Source: Agapetus fuscipes
Lineage: Eukaryota; Arthropoda; Insecta; Trichoptera; Glossosomatidae
Length of the DNA stretch: 64,000 nt
Assembly: GCA_951799405.1 (NCBI GenBank)
Contig: OX637363.1
Coordinates: 2,790,001 to 2,854,000 of the forward strand
Direction: 5' to 3'
This document shows, piece by piece, positions 53,836-64,000 of this stretch. The notes beneath the pieces were generated by a model that was given only the letters and a program-made list of their open reading frames with translations, did no database searches and was not told the origin of the DNA. Each line of letters opens with the position of its first letter. The first letter of the stretch is position 1. Made by a program: the position numbers and the translations under genes.

Positions 53836-54030
53836 AAGTGAAAAGGTTAATGCTGGAGTGATGTTTTCCGGGATCTGTTGCCGTGGTCTATGGGAGCTGG
53901 AGCTTCCGGACGTTTCGCCCATTTCTACAATGGGCTTCTTCAGCGTGATGTATGATGAAGCTCCAGCTCCCACAGACCACGGCAACAGATCCCGGAAAAC
54001 ATCACTCCAGCATCATCAGCCGGCCGTGTA
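53836..54030. repeat. Foldback with hammerhead-like core
   Basis: Inverted arms TGCTGGAGTGATGTTTTCCG / CGGAAAACATCACTCCAGCA. The minus-strand core at 53903-53950 has CTGAAGA, extra A, GCCCAT/ATGGGC, GAAACGTC, CGGAAG. Same family as 8060-8345. From 54040 to 54490 nothing is recognised. Confidence 0.6.
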
Positions 54031-54496
54031 AGCCTAAAACTGTTATTCGAAAAGGTTAATGTTACTTAATGGATTCTAGCCATCAAAAGCACTTCAATTA
54101 TTGAAAATTCTGCTGAAAATATGAGAATCCTGACACAATAATGCATTTAGAGATAAATCTACATCCATTCTGCCGAGCTTTGACAGCTGTTGTTTGGTGG
54201 ACATATGAAGTTCCCCTATGATGGTTCAGGGTGTTTTGCAACAAAGCTCTCCACACTCCTTCCCGATCATGATATTTACTGTAAGTGCTTTTACACAGCG
54301 CTCAAGCAAGCTCCCGAACACGGCCTTTGACTGCACCATTTTGGACTATCCCATATCACATACACACTTGAGAAAAATTATATGAACCTCAATACTCCAC
54401 ACAGTGCCTGGAATCCACATAGACCCAACAAGATTTTACGAGTCCAAGCTTGTTGTAAGCAATTTTTTGAATTTTGCAATTTTCATACAATACAGA

Positions 54497-54990
54497 CCGG
54501 TCCGTAGTCAAGTGGTAACACTTCGGATTTGTGAATGGAAGGTTGTGGGTTCGAATTCCGACGGAGCACAAATAATATACCATTTATATTTTCAAATTTG
54601 CTCTTCGCTGGGTTGAAAAATTCATAAAACCATTACCAAAGACTGGTCATCAAAAGGTCCATCCAGCCTTACAGCAATTGGGTCTTGCTTGAGAATTGGT
54701 GCTTTGCAGCGACGACCAAGCTCGTAAAAAGTACGGTCGATAGCTCAGTTGGTAGAATGCTTGCATTCCATGCTGAGAGCAAGGGTTCGATCCCAAGGTG
54801 TACTCAGCCTTCACAAGAAATGAGAACCAGCCCCCCTGGGAGATGGGATACCCTCACTTCAATTGAAAGTGGTTGGTGTGAAGCCAGCCCCCTTACCCGT
54901 ATAAAATAAATAGGTCCCTAATCACCACATACGACTCTTTCGGGGATAACGCAGGCAAGAAGTTACACTATATGTGTAGCTTAGTTGCGT
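54497..54990 (+). mobile_element. SINE S1 (3'-truncated) joined to SINE S2
   Basis: S1 head (ACCGGTCCGTAGTCAAGTGG; B box GGGTTCGAATTCC) and body stop at CGACGACCAAGCTCG. S2 begins at once (GGTCGATAGCTCAGTTGG; GGGTTCGATCCC) and runs to TGTAGCTTAGTTGCG. Confidence 0.75.
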
Positions 54991-55322
54991 AGTATACAAA
55001 TTAAGTTTGAGAAAGTTATCTGCAGTTAGGGAGGTTGAATTTCAATAATTGAATATTATTATCTCATCATTACAAACAGAGAAACGTTACAAAAAGAGAA
55101 AGAAGAAAAATAAATTTGTTAAACCCAGTTTATAATTAGGCGGCTGGTAAAATAATTTGACAACAAGCAATCGAAATAATAATAAATAAAAAATATTGAA
55201 TATTTTAAACTAACACCAGGCGGTTGATATAATAAAAATAATAATTGTATGTGTATATAAATCGTAATTACAAATGACTTTCGAGAATGATTGATTTATG
55301 ATGATTTCTGCTGTGGCGTCCT

Positions 55323-58300
55323 TCATTTCATCAGTGACCTGACGTGCTGCAGAAACTCATAGTATGAAAACGCAGACTCCACTCTGTCGTCCAATAGTCT
55401 CTCAGTGAACCACGTCCTGTTTGGTCCGTTGTCCCTGCAAACAAAACACACAGTAATCACTAAACTAGCCTACAATCTAATATAATCTAATCTAAGTTGC
55501 AAAGATATGTTACATTGGAAATTCACATTACATGCATTCTCACAACCAGACACGTACAAGTTCGCGCTTACACATGCCTCATGTGAACCTACAACATAAA
55601 AACCAAATCTCAAATGGACATACACCCTGCAACTCTTGCCGTCCTTCCCTGAGATAGGGGTGACATTGGCAAAGTAAACCATTTTTACAGCATGGGTGGT
55701 CAGCCGCATACCAACCTACAAGTCAAGGAACATACACGACAAATTACATTTTTTAAATCATAAAATAATAATATATATGGACATCAAAAACTAAAACATA
55801 AAACAAATTTCACTTCAATAAACCCTAGCCGCCAACATTATAGAGCAACCGCCATTTCTTTCTGTCCTTACATACTTCTTTCATTTCCTCCAGAGTCATA
55901 ACCTTCTTCATACAGGCTCTTCTTTTATTATGACTACAACATTGCTAGAATTTAGAAGAAGTCCTCCAGCGAATGCGCACTACAAAGGAGCTTCTGCCAA
56001 CCATTAACCTCTAAGGTAGTATGGCTGTACCCGTACGGCGGTAAATGTCATTGCAAATCGAAGTATGGCCGTACCGGTACGGCTGTGGTCATACAGGCTT
56101 TATTCATAAGTAAACGTCAGAAATGGATTAACCAACGGCATCTAGCGGCTTTCCCCCATAATATTTTAAAAACTAAACGAAGTTAGCGGTATTATCGACT
56201 TTACAAAAGCGATTTCAAAGTATGTGTGACGTCACAATCATCTTTCGTGGTGTTTGAAACCAGTTTGAACACGTGCGCGCTTGTCATCGCGTATACCGAT
56301 ATTTCTCCCGCGAAAATTGCATTTTTATACAGTTTTTCTTACGTAAATTGTTAGGTGATAACTTTTTGAAAGTTTTTGAACACGGTTTTATTTAAAAAAA
56401 ACGTATTTTGTTTGGTGTTTTTGTGTTTTATTGACAATATTTTTATTCTTTGCATACCTTTATTTACGTACTATTTGATAGCGAGAGCCCGTTTGTAACT
56501 TTGTGTTGCGGAATTTTTGTGTTGTAATTTTTCTTTTATAAATTATCTGTCCCTCAATTTACGATCATGTCGCATAGGGTTAGTGAAAAGGACATCTTCG
56601 ATGCTTTAGTTGAAAGCGAAGATGAAGAGTTATACGAAAATATTGACGATTTACCTATTGAGTCTGATAGCTCTTCTGAAGAATCTTCATCGTCAGAGGT
56701 AGAAGATGACCCTGAGCCGTCTACATCTAAACGCAGAAGACAAGAAGCGCGTAAACCGAATGCATCAGGAGGAAGAAGGGTTGAGGATGTGCCACTACGA
56801 CTAACGGAAAGGCACTTCCCTTTCCCTGTTCCCCAAATACAGGCACAAGGAAGCAGGACCCAAAGAAAGTGTCACGTGTGCAGTCATACAACTGTACGAC
56901 CAAAGTGTCGAAAAGACACAAAATTCATGTGTGAAGTGTGCAAAGTCGCTTTGTGTATACATCCATGTTTCAAAGCCTACCACACTAAAAAACATTATTA
57001 GTCATGTTTTGTGTTTTATCTATGTATTTATATTATGTATATTTAATTATTTCGTAAGTGTAAGTTTTCAATTACTTTTAGTGAAGTGAAGATTATTTTA
57101 CTAGTGTACGAATATTTTGACACCGCAACCAATAGTTGACGACACCTGAAATAAACATAGGATTTTTCAATAAAAACCTTGAAAAATGGTAAGTTTTAAT
57201 TTTTTTTTCTTTGAAAAATGGTGAGTTTTATTATTTATTATTGTATTGAAGTCGTTAAACATAATACTTTTTATTTTAACCCTTTATATAAAAACTCACT
57301 CCGTATAGGTATTTACATCATACCAAAACTCACTACCTTAGAGGTTAAGCAGAGAAAACTGATGTACTTCACATTTTGAGAAATGAGAAATACCGCCTCT
57401 TTCGTCTTATCATACAGGGAAAGATTGAGGGGAGAAGATCTCAGGGACGCCGAAGGACATCGTGGCTGGAAAACCTGCGACAGTGGTTCGGCAGAAGCAA
57501 CAAGTCCCTCTTTCGAGCCGCAGCATCCAAAGTTAAAATAGCCATGATGATCGCCGATCTTCAATAGAAGTGGCACAAAAAATAATAAGAAGAATTTAGA
57601 AACCAATGAAACAGGGAAAAGCAGTCAATATAAAAGTAAACAACTTATGAAAGACAAATGTGTTTGCGTGGCTCGAGATGCAAAGATGTGAAGGACAAAT
57701 GACCTCAGCACTAATTTGAAAATATTTTGTTTTTCTCGGCGGGCAAACGTCACACATCCTTGAGACTAAGGTCCTTAGCAACCAACACCAAATATTTGTT
57801 TGCCTTTTCCCTCGCAATCTGGCCAGGTGAAGTTACAATTTTTTTGTCTATGGAATTCAAGTCCACAACGGTGATGATCTCATCAACTTCTGTTCCAATT
57901 TAAATAAAATGCTAAATTAATCTATGGTGCATTTTCTTGACTATAGTGTGTAACTCCACACAGCTGGGTTTCTCTCCTAACACTCGCCTCCCTCAGTCGG
58001 AGGCTCCACTCCATCACCACAGAGAAGCATGGTGCCTGGAAACAGATACGTCTTGAGGCTTCTCCTGAAGCCCGCCACTGTCGGAAACTCCCTCAGATAT
58101 GCGGGCAGCGCGTTCCAGGCCACCGGTGTCGCTGTGCAAAAAGCACGGTCTCCAAAGACTGTCTTTATCAATCTTTTTGGGATCTAGAGGAGAGTCTTGC
58201 TTGAGTCCGATGGTCGTAGAGTCTGCCCAAGCGCTGTCACCACCGCTTTTTCTAGCGACTCAGACAAGTATTCTGCGGCTGATCCATGTATTGGTCACTT

Positions 58301-61300
58301 CATTTTTACCTAGACCTGTGACGTCACTCCACTGAGAGATATTTAAGATAAGAAAAGAATGGTGGTGCACTCACGCGATGACATGCACGGTGGCTGCGTG
58401 CGGCCTGTCGCTGTTGAGCTGGTCGATGAAGGCGTGCAGCAGGTCGCTGTCCTCAGTCTTGAGGTGGGGCAGGCAGTCGCTGATGTGGGAGTGCTGCTCC
58501 ACACCCAGCGCGCTGCAGAGCCATCCGGGGTCCACGGCGTGCCCCACGTAGAGCATCATGGTGTGCTCCTGGTCCAGGAGGTAGGCGCCCGTCGCGTTTA
58601 CTCTGAAAATAATCAATCAACATTACAAATGCTTAATTTTTTGGTTCCGAGTTTTGACCGTGGTCCATATTTTTGCTTCTATTCTTCTTTTTTCTTCCAG
58701 CCGTGAAAGCCTAAAAACATTACAAATGTTAGGATTAGTGCTGCAAAGAATATTCGGTATCAGGCTTAATCAGCTACTTTTTCACTGCTCGGCGGAATAC
58801 AGAATAGTAACATTTTGGCCGAATATCAATTGTATAGAAAAGGAATGAGAATTACGATGCTCTCTCCATTACTAGTATGTGGTGCAATTTGAGTTAAAAA
58901 AAAAACATTTGAAAACAGCATTTCATGAATAAATCCTACATCTATTGGCTGTAAGAACAAATAACACAGCCTTTGTTTTTTTGTGATCCACGCCACCTGT
59001 CCCCATGGAGTTGCTTATTTTGTGAATTTTTAAATTACAACTATCATTGAATGTGCATAGTTTCAATGTAATTCATAAAAACATTATACTAAATACAAAA
59101 ATAATTTTAAAAAGTTACAGTTTCATTACTTACAAAAATAAAAATCTAAAAGAAGCAGGTTGTGATGAAGAAAGGCTATCTTGTCAGCGCTATCTGGAAG
59201 CAGGTGATTACGCTTTTCTTCATAAAGGTTTCCAGCTTCCTCCCTGTAGCCTCTCGCCATGACGCGCGGGTTTTAAAGGGGTGAACTGGGCAACCAATAG
59301 TAAGGACTCGGAAGATGGTACAACCGCCGAATATTCGGTATTCGATCGGGCTTCATGCCGAATATTCGATATTCGGCGAATGACCGAATACACTATTCGT
59401 TGCATCACTAGTAATGATATAATATCAATAAATAAATAGTGCAATAATAATAGGAGTGACGAGCGCTTACTTCTCCGCGCTCAGATGTAATCTGGGAGGG
59501 CTGGGCCTGAGTGTCTCCTGCTGCTCACCCTCCCCGTCGCCCGCCCCCTCCCCCTCCTGCAGGTAGTGGCGCAGGTTGTGCACGGGGTACAGGTCGGGGT
59601 ACACGCAGCGCATCAGGTTGCTGAGCGGCAGGGACTTCATGCTGCACATGGCGGCAATGCGGTCGTCTAATCTGGTGGACGTGCCGATGCGGAAGGCAGT
59701 CTGGAACACAACATATTCACAAGGTTATTATTAAAAGACACACACATTACATCCATTTATTTGTATGTTTCCCTGAGCTGGCTTTCTGTGAGAGACTGAG
59801 CGAGAGAGAGCTCACGTGGCTAGTGCACTAACCACTGTTATGTGTTCATCCTCAGTCATCGTGCAAAGAGGGTGTCTCCTGAAGACGTTAACTACATTGC
59901 TAACGAAACGTCGAGAATAATTTCAGTTCTCTTATAACGGTTTGTCTAATATCCAATTATTAAATTTTAACTTTGTAGTTATGATTATTGTAAATATGCC
60001 CAAACCATCTCATCACATTCTTTTATACCTTAACTTTTACATCCTCTTTTGAATTACATTCTTTCTTTAGCCATTCATTCCCAACTCTATCCTTCAGGGT
60101 TTTTCCTGTCATGCTTCTCAAATGCTACATTTTCACTGTACATACCTACTTTACTCATTTCGCTATCATTCACTATTCATGCTTCACTTTTATGCATCAA
60201 AGTCTGTAACAATATGCTACTGTGTACCGCCATTTTCAGATCCATCGTCAATCGCTTGTTCCATACTAACGGCATTCATACCTTCTCCCAAGGCTTTCCA
60301 TAAAATCTGTGAAGCGTATCTATTGATCTTACATGTTTCAATAAGGCTAGTAGGTAGAGGGGGAGTAGTCTGAGAGCCACGGGGGCCACCAGTCCTGGGG
60401 CAGGTCCCCCGGAGAGGCTCTGCGCTCCCAAGGCGTCCACTGCGGCATTGATGAACGCTTCACGCGCGTCTGTCAGCGAGGATGTCATTGAACGGTCAAC
60501 GCCTGCAACCAATCAAAACATAACATTAAAGAAGAGTAATTAAATTATGTTATTGCAAAAAGTTGTAGTATGATCTATTATCTAAGTTGCAAAGTTATAT
60601 TGGCATTTAAGACTCATGTGTCTATTTTTAGAACAAAATCTTTTTTAGTTGTAGATTAAAGCTTTCACGGCCGGTAATAATAATATAATAATATTAGGAT
60701 GATTTATTTGGTGAGCGCTGTTTTTGTGTGTATCACACCTCAAGAGCCCTCTGCGAGCTTGGTCGTCGCTGTAGAAAGCGCCAATTCTCAAGCAAGACCC
60801 AGTTGTTGTAAGGTTGGATGGACCTTTCAGTGACCGGTATTTGGTAAAGGTTTATGAATTTTTCAACTCAGCGAAGAGCACATTCAAAATATAAATGGTA
60901 TATTTTTGTGCGCCGCCGGGATCCAAATCCACAACCTTCCATTTACGAGTCCGAAGTGTTGCCACTACGGACTACGGACCGGTCCAAGATGCCAACGACA
61001 CGCGGTGTACCTGAGCGGTTACCCATCCAAGTACTGTCCGCGCCCAATGTTGCTTAACTTCGGTGATCTATGGGAACCGGTGCTTTCAACATGGTAACGT
61101 CGTTGACATAATATATATTTTTTCTTCCGGGCTGTGAAGTCGTGGTCTGGTTGGTTTTATTCCGTACAGCCATAGGCTTCGATGGGCATTATCAATGGTT
61201 AGCCAGGCGCTTCCATCTTCTCAGAGGTTCTGGTGTACTTGAGAACCGGCGCTGGCCTTTGAGTTAGTGTTGTTGTCTTTCCTGTATTGACAGTAAGAAA

Positions 61301-64000
61301 TCAGACCGCCATTGGTTCGCGTCGGCGCAGACGCGATCGTTGACAGTTGGAAGGTTGCCGATAGACTGAATTTGGATTTTTGTATGATGATACATATTGA
61401 TGGCTGTACATTCTTACCCATCTTGGCCAGGAGTCCTACGATGCACTGTTGGTCTGCAGAATGTATTACATCAGGCAATGTGTTGACTACAGGTAGGCAC
61501 AGGGTGTGGACGCGGATTCTCCTTTCCCCTGGAAACAAACATTTTATTCAGAGATTGTATGAAGAAGGTTATGACTCTGGATGAAATGAAAGAAGCATGT
61601 AAGGACTGAAAGAAATTGCGGTTGGTCTGTAAAGTTTGCAGCTGGGACTAGGGTTTTTTAAATTAGGATTTTGTATTATATCATTAATTGATGAGGCATT
61701 CACTTTGTAACCTTTCATTTAAAAAAAATTAAAATTAAAAATAAAAAACAAATTGTATAAGGTTACGGGGCGAGTAAAATTTAATAATGTACGACCGGTT
61801 TCGGAAACAACGTTTCCATTATTTTGTACCTGACGATGGAAACGTTGTTTCCGAAACCGGTCGTACATTATTTAATTTTACTCGCCCCGTAACCTTTTAC
61901 AATTTGTTTTTTATTTTTGTATTATGTTTATGTTTTGATGTCCATACTTGTTATTTGTTGATTATAAAAATGTAATTTGTTGTGTATGTTCCTTGACTTA
62001 TGGGTTGGTATGCGGCTGACCACCCATGCTGTAGAAATTGGTTCACTTTGCCCATGTCACCCCTGTTTCAGGGAAGGTCGGCAAGAGTTGCAGGGTGTCT
62101 GTTCATTTGAGATTTGGGTCTTTTTATTGTAAGTCCACATGTGGCATGTTTAAGCGCGAACTTATACGTGTCTGCTTGTGAAAATGCATATAATGTGAAC
62201 CCTCTATATTACATATCTTTGCAACTTAGATAAGATTAGATGATGGTTTGGGGACCGAAAACTTTTGTAGCTCTTTACATAACAAATTGACAAAATAAAT
62301 TGTTTGTTAGAGAGCAGGTTTTCTAAGATATTCTGTGGAACACACATATATATGACAGAAATGTCGTGTGGATGAAGTGTCAAGTGACCGATTTGTCTAA
62401 TGCCGAGTTGTCTTTGGACGGGTTGTAGTTGACCGATTTGTTTTTGACCAAGATGTTGTGACACGGATAGTATGTATGAATGCAGTAAGTTAATTTCTGC
62501 TCTGTCATTACTGAATGTCTGGTTACCTTTACTGCTGGTGTAAAGCAGCGCAGCCTGGAAGCACACATGCTGCACGTCGGCCAGGCTCTCGTCTATGGAC
62601 AGCTGCATGCCGAAACCCGCGTCCGGGGACACGTTGGGCAGGGACAGCAGGTCCGTGGAGCGCACAAAGAAACTGCCGTGGAATGTGTGGATTGAGAGAC
62701 CCCTGAAACATCATAAAATAATTGTAGATTTAACCGCCCTACCTTTGGGTTATAATTAAAAAAGTATGTAAAAAACATTGGGTTAAAAGATTTTGCAGAA
62801 TCACGGATGTATGAAGAAGGTTATGACTCTGGAGAAAATGAAAGAAGTGTGTAAGGACAGAACGAAATGGCAGTTAATATGTGATGTTGGCGGCTAGGAT
62901 TTTTTAAATTAGAATTTGTTTTCTGTTAGTTTTTGATGTCCATACATGTTATAATTTGTTGATTTTAAAAATGTAATTTGTTGTGTATGCTCCTTGACTT
63001 ATAGACTGGTATGCGGCTGACCACCCATGCTGTAGAAAATGGTTCACTTTGCCAATGTCATCCCTGTTTCAGGGAAGGTCGGTAGGAGTTGCAGGGTGTA
63101 TGTTCATTTGAGATTCGGGTTTTTATATTGTAGGACTACATGCGGCATGTTTAAGCGCGAACTTAAACATGTCTGTTTTGTGAAAATGCATATAATGTGA
63201 ATCTCTAATGTCACTTATATTTTGCAACTTAGATTAGATTAGACGGATTCGCGGCGTGAAATGTATGGGACAGATGAAAAATTCCCAAAAACGTTTGTTA
63301 GCTTCAGCTGACCTTGAAACACTAAACGCGATAATGCAGGAACAAACTTGATGTGTATGAACGTATAGAATCCGTTCGTGGGTTTTCAGGTAAAGACATT
63401 TTTTTGCATGAACGTACGTAATACGGCTTATTGCGTTTGGGCGACAATATAGCGAACACATCACGTACGTTCGTATGGGTAGGACGGTTAAAGCTTTTAC
63501 GGTCGGTAGATGACATTATAACTTTTTTCCAGAACCTCTGAGAAGATGGAAGCGCATGGCTAACCATTGATAATGCCCATCGAAGCCTATGGGTGAAACT
63601 GTTCGGAATAAAACCAACCAGACCACGGCTACACAGTCCGGGGAAAAAAGTTATTATGGAACAAAATGATTAAATTGTACAGTGGACTACATGAATTTAT
63701 TGTATAAAATATGGCTGTGTTCAGGTCGTCTCCAATTTTCATAAAACAGTTTAAGTTTGCATATCAATAATAATAATAATTTGACAATATTTTATGTGCC
63801 GTTCTGTGCCAGTACAACAGATAGAGAACTTACTTACGAAATGACAGAAGACACACACCTTTTTTTTAAAGCTATTAGAGCTATATTATTTTTAATTTGA
63901 CAAACTGTCAGGCTAAATTCAGACCAGACTATCATTTCTGACCGTGTGAGTAGGAGTATGAGGGTATTACCTGGTGCACCTGACCCTCATGACAGCCTCG
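55323..64000 (-). CDS. Sec24AB: COPII coat protein Sec24 (A/B type), C-terminal part (partial)
   Basis: Seven exons join in phase: >64000-63971, 62702-62527, 61528-61418, 60502-60333, 59700-59471, 58602-58375, 55434-55323, about 352 residues to the stop. The chain includes GLSIHTFHGSFFVRSTDLLS, SKGERRIRVHTLCLPVV, VDRSMTSSLTDAREAF (helical domain), FRIGTSTRLDDRIAAMC, and a gelsolin-like domain GAYLLDQEHTMMLYVG. It ends DRVESAFSYYEFLQHVR, the Sec24A/B C terminus rather than Sec24C/D. Sec24 is the cargo-selecting subunit of the COPII coat on ER exit sites. Two exons (59471-59700, 62527-62702) are very GC-rich. The N-terminal part lies beyond the window. Confidence 0.95.
55480..55930 (-). mobile_element. 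LU copy reaching into the parent LINE ORF
   Basis: Minus: LU body 55480-55735, upstream UTR with ACCCTAGCCGCCAACAT, then 55845-55925, which in reverse encodes CMKKVMTLEEMKEVCKD. One of four copies showing that LU is a LINE 3' UTR. Confidence 0.75.
56008..57344. mobile_element. piggyBac-like non-autonomous element (1337 bp)
   Basis: Perfect 13-bp inverted ends CCTCTAAGGTAGT / ACTACCTTAGAGG with TTAA on both sides (56004-56007, 57345-57348). Subterminal direct copies of GTACGGC-type sequence (GGCTGTACCCGTACGGC; GGCCGTACCGGTACGGC). It holds one intact ORF. Located in the last intron of Sec24. Confidence 0.92.
56567..57001 (+). CDS. Core-deleted piggyBac transposase derivative (144 aa)
   Basis: Starts at ATG 56567 (MSHRVSEKDIFDALVESEDE). 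Residues 1-65 are the acidic N-terminal region with a basic patch (STSKRRRQEARK). Residues 75-144 are the C-terminal cysteine-rich zinc-binding domain (VPLRLTERHFPF; RKCHVCSH; CRKDTKFMCEVCKVALCIHP; FKAYHTKKHY) of PGBD4-like transposases, which binds the element's ends. The ~450-residue DDE catalytic core is absent, yet the frame is continuous. AATAAA occurs about 150 bp downstream. It cannot transpose but could bind DNA. Confidence 0.88.
   Translation: MSHRVSEKDIFDALVESEDEELYENIDDLPIESDSSSEESSSSEVEDDPEPSTSKRRRQEARKPNASGGRRVEDVPLRLTERHFPFPVPQIQAQGSRTQRKCHVCSHTTVRPKCRKDTKFMCEVCKVALCIHPCFKAYHTKKHY
57977..58180 (-). mobile_element. L2/CR1-like LINE 3' end
   Basis: Minus strand: KTVFGDRAFCTATPVAWNAL, then RSLKTYLFPGTM. 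Same C-terminal block as 5695-6050. Confidence 0.75.
58737..59411. mobile_element. Possible degenerate hAT element
   Basis: TAGTGCTGCAA at the left and TTGCATCACTA at the right, each followed inward by GAATATTCGG-type repeats that recur near 59325-59400. Flanking 8 bp match at about five positions only. No protein seen. Confidence 0.3.
59875..59916 (+). ncRNA. Hammerhead-like ribozyme motif
   Basis: TCTC, CTGAAGA, extra C, GTTA-loop-TAAC, GAAACGTC, GAGA. Same family as 49427-49468; in Sec24 intron, antisense to the gene. Confidence 0.5.
60695..61105 (-). mobile_element. Composite 5S rRNA-tRNA SINE, tail A
   Basis: Minus strand: 5S-like head 61105-60991, tRNA-like S1 head, body, tail A with ATT repeats ending near 60695. 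An AAAGCTTTCACGGCCGGT motif adjoins at 60657. Lies between two Sec24 exons. Confidence 0.88.
61110..61215 (-). repeat. Class II foldback half
   Basis: CCGTGGTCTGGTTGG-type arm with GATGGGCATTATCAATGG; inverse of part of 63488-63650. Confidence 0.5.
61551..62240 (+). mobile_element. LU copy with LINE ORF remnant and foldback insert
   Basis: 61551-61640 encodes CMKKVMTLDEMKEACKD, then the UTR, a compact foldback at 61763-61895, and the LU body 61988-62240 ending TTGCAACTTAGATAAGATTA. Its orientation and order define the family. Confidence 0.8.
61825..61867 (+). ncRNA. Hammerhead-like ribozyme motif
   Basis: TGTAC, CTGACGA, extra T, GGAAAC-GTT-GTTTCC, GAAACCGGTC, GTACA. Perfect 6-bp stem II, 5-bp stem I, GUC triplet. 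It is half of a palindrome; the other arm (61763-61820) lacks the CTGANGA box. Confidence 0.55.
62809..63244 (+). mobile_element. LU copy with LINE ORF end
   Basis: 62812-62890 encodes KKVMTLEKMKEVCKDRTKWQ, followed by GATGTTGGCGGCTAGG, the UTR and the LU body ending GCAACTTAGATTAGATTAG. Confidence 0.8.
63488..63650 (+). repeat. Class II foldback half with degenerate hammerhead core
   Basis: TAAAGCTTTTACGGTCGG, CCATTGATAATGCCCATCGA, GGGTGAAACTGTTCGG, ACCAGACCACGGCTACACAG. The core reads TTGATAA, so both C3 and G8 equivalents are lost. Confidence 0.5.

Larger units (their letters stand above)
55938..57600 (+). mobile_element. RTE-like LINE C terminus, split by a piggyBac derivative
   Basis: 55938-56007 and 57345-57600 read through the TTAA as LLPTIKQRKLMYFTF, then KIEGRRSQGRRRTSWLENL and a stop after MMIADLQ. 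The empty site is thus reconstructed exactly. A stop precedes EMRN, so the LINE was already decaying or decayed later. Confidence 0.8.

Noticed and set aside
54733..54800. tRNA gene (GGTCGATAGCTCAGTTGG head)
   Set aside because: A and B boxes are present but the acceptor stem does not pair and a SINE body follows; the same is true of all tRNA-like heads in the window.

Overview
This is a eukaryotic, almost certainly arthropod (probably insect) nuclear segment. It has small GC-richer exons with GT-AG introns in AT-rich DNA, animal-type proteins (PCNA, Sec24, two axonemal dynein regulatory complex subunits), and a heavy load of animal transposons (hAT, piggyBac, pogo, mariner, Penelope-like, several LINE clades, tRNA- and 5S-derived SINEs). 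I could not fix the insect order. Reading frames and splice phases were followed by eye; every exon chain given below keeps phase.

Host genes from left to right. (1) The 3' end of a C2H2 zinc-finger gene (+, exons at 1915-7042); its TGA is followed by 57 more open codons. (2) A complete PCNA gene (-, five exons, 23838 down to 12164, 260 aa), with an E2F-type site about 280 bp upstream of its ATG. (3) A complete DRC2/CCDC65 gene (-, eight exons, 34849 down to 26365, 474 aa). (4) A complete DRC10/IQCD gene (+, nine exons, 35256-48188, 412 aa). DRC2 and DRC10 are both nexin-dynein regulatory complex subunits. They are transcribed divergently from a shared 406-bp spacer that holds two candidate RFX X-boxes. 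(5) The last seven exons of a Sec24A/B-type COPII coat gene (-, 64000 down to 55323).

The rest is nested mobile DNA. PCNA intron 4 holds a 3.9-kb non-autonomous hAT element (8-bp target duplication) carrying a tandem array of ~410-bp units derived from a LINE 3' UTR; a 454-bp relative sits in intron 2. An apparently intact pogo-like element (737-aa transposase, perfect 26-bp inverted repeats) inserted 7 bp downstream of a DRC10 exon. A piggyBac derivative in the last Sec24 intron keeps an open 144-aa frame that joins the N-terminal and C-terminal cysteine-rich parts of a transposase without its catalytic core. Three SINE copies have a full-length 5S rRNA-like head joined to a tRNA-like head.

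Two families run through the whole window: a LINE 3' UTR (family LU, about 25 copies) and foldback sequences whose arms carry hammerhead-ribozyme-like cores. Family names used below: S1 = tRNA-headed SINE with tail A (ending in ATT repeats) or tail B (ending in poly-A); S2, S3 = other tRNA-headed SINEs; LU = LINE 3' UTR family; F1 = palindromic MITE family.
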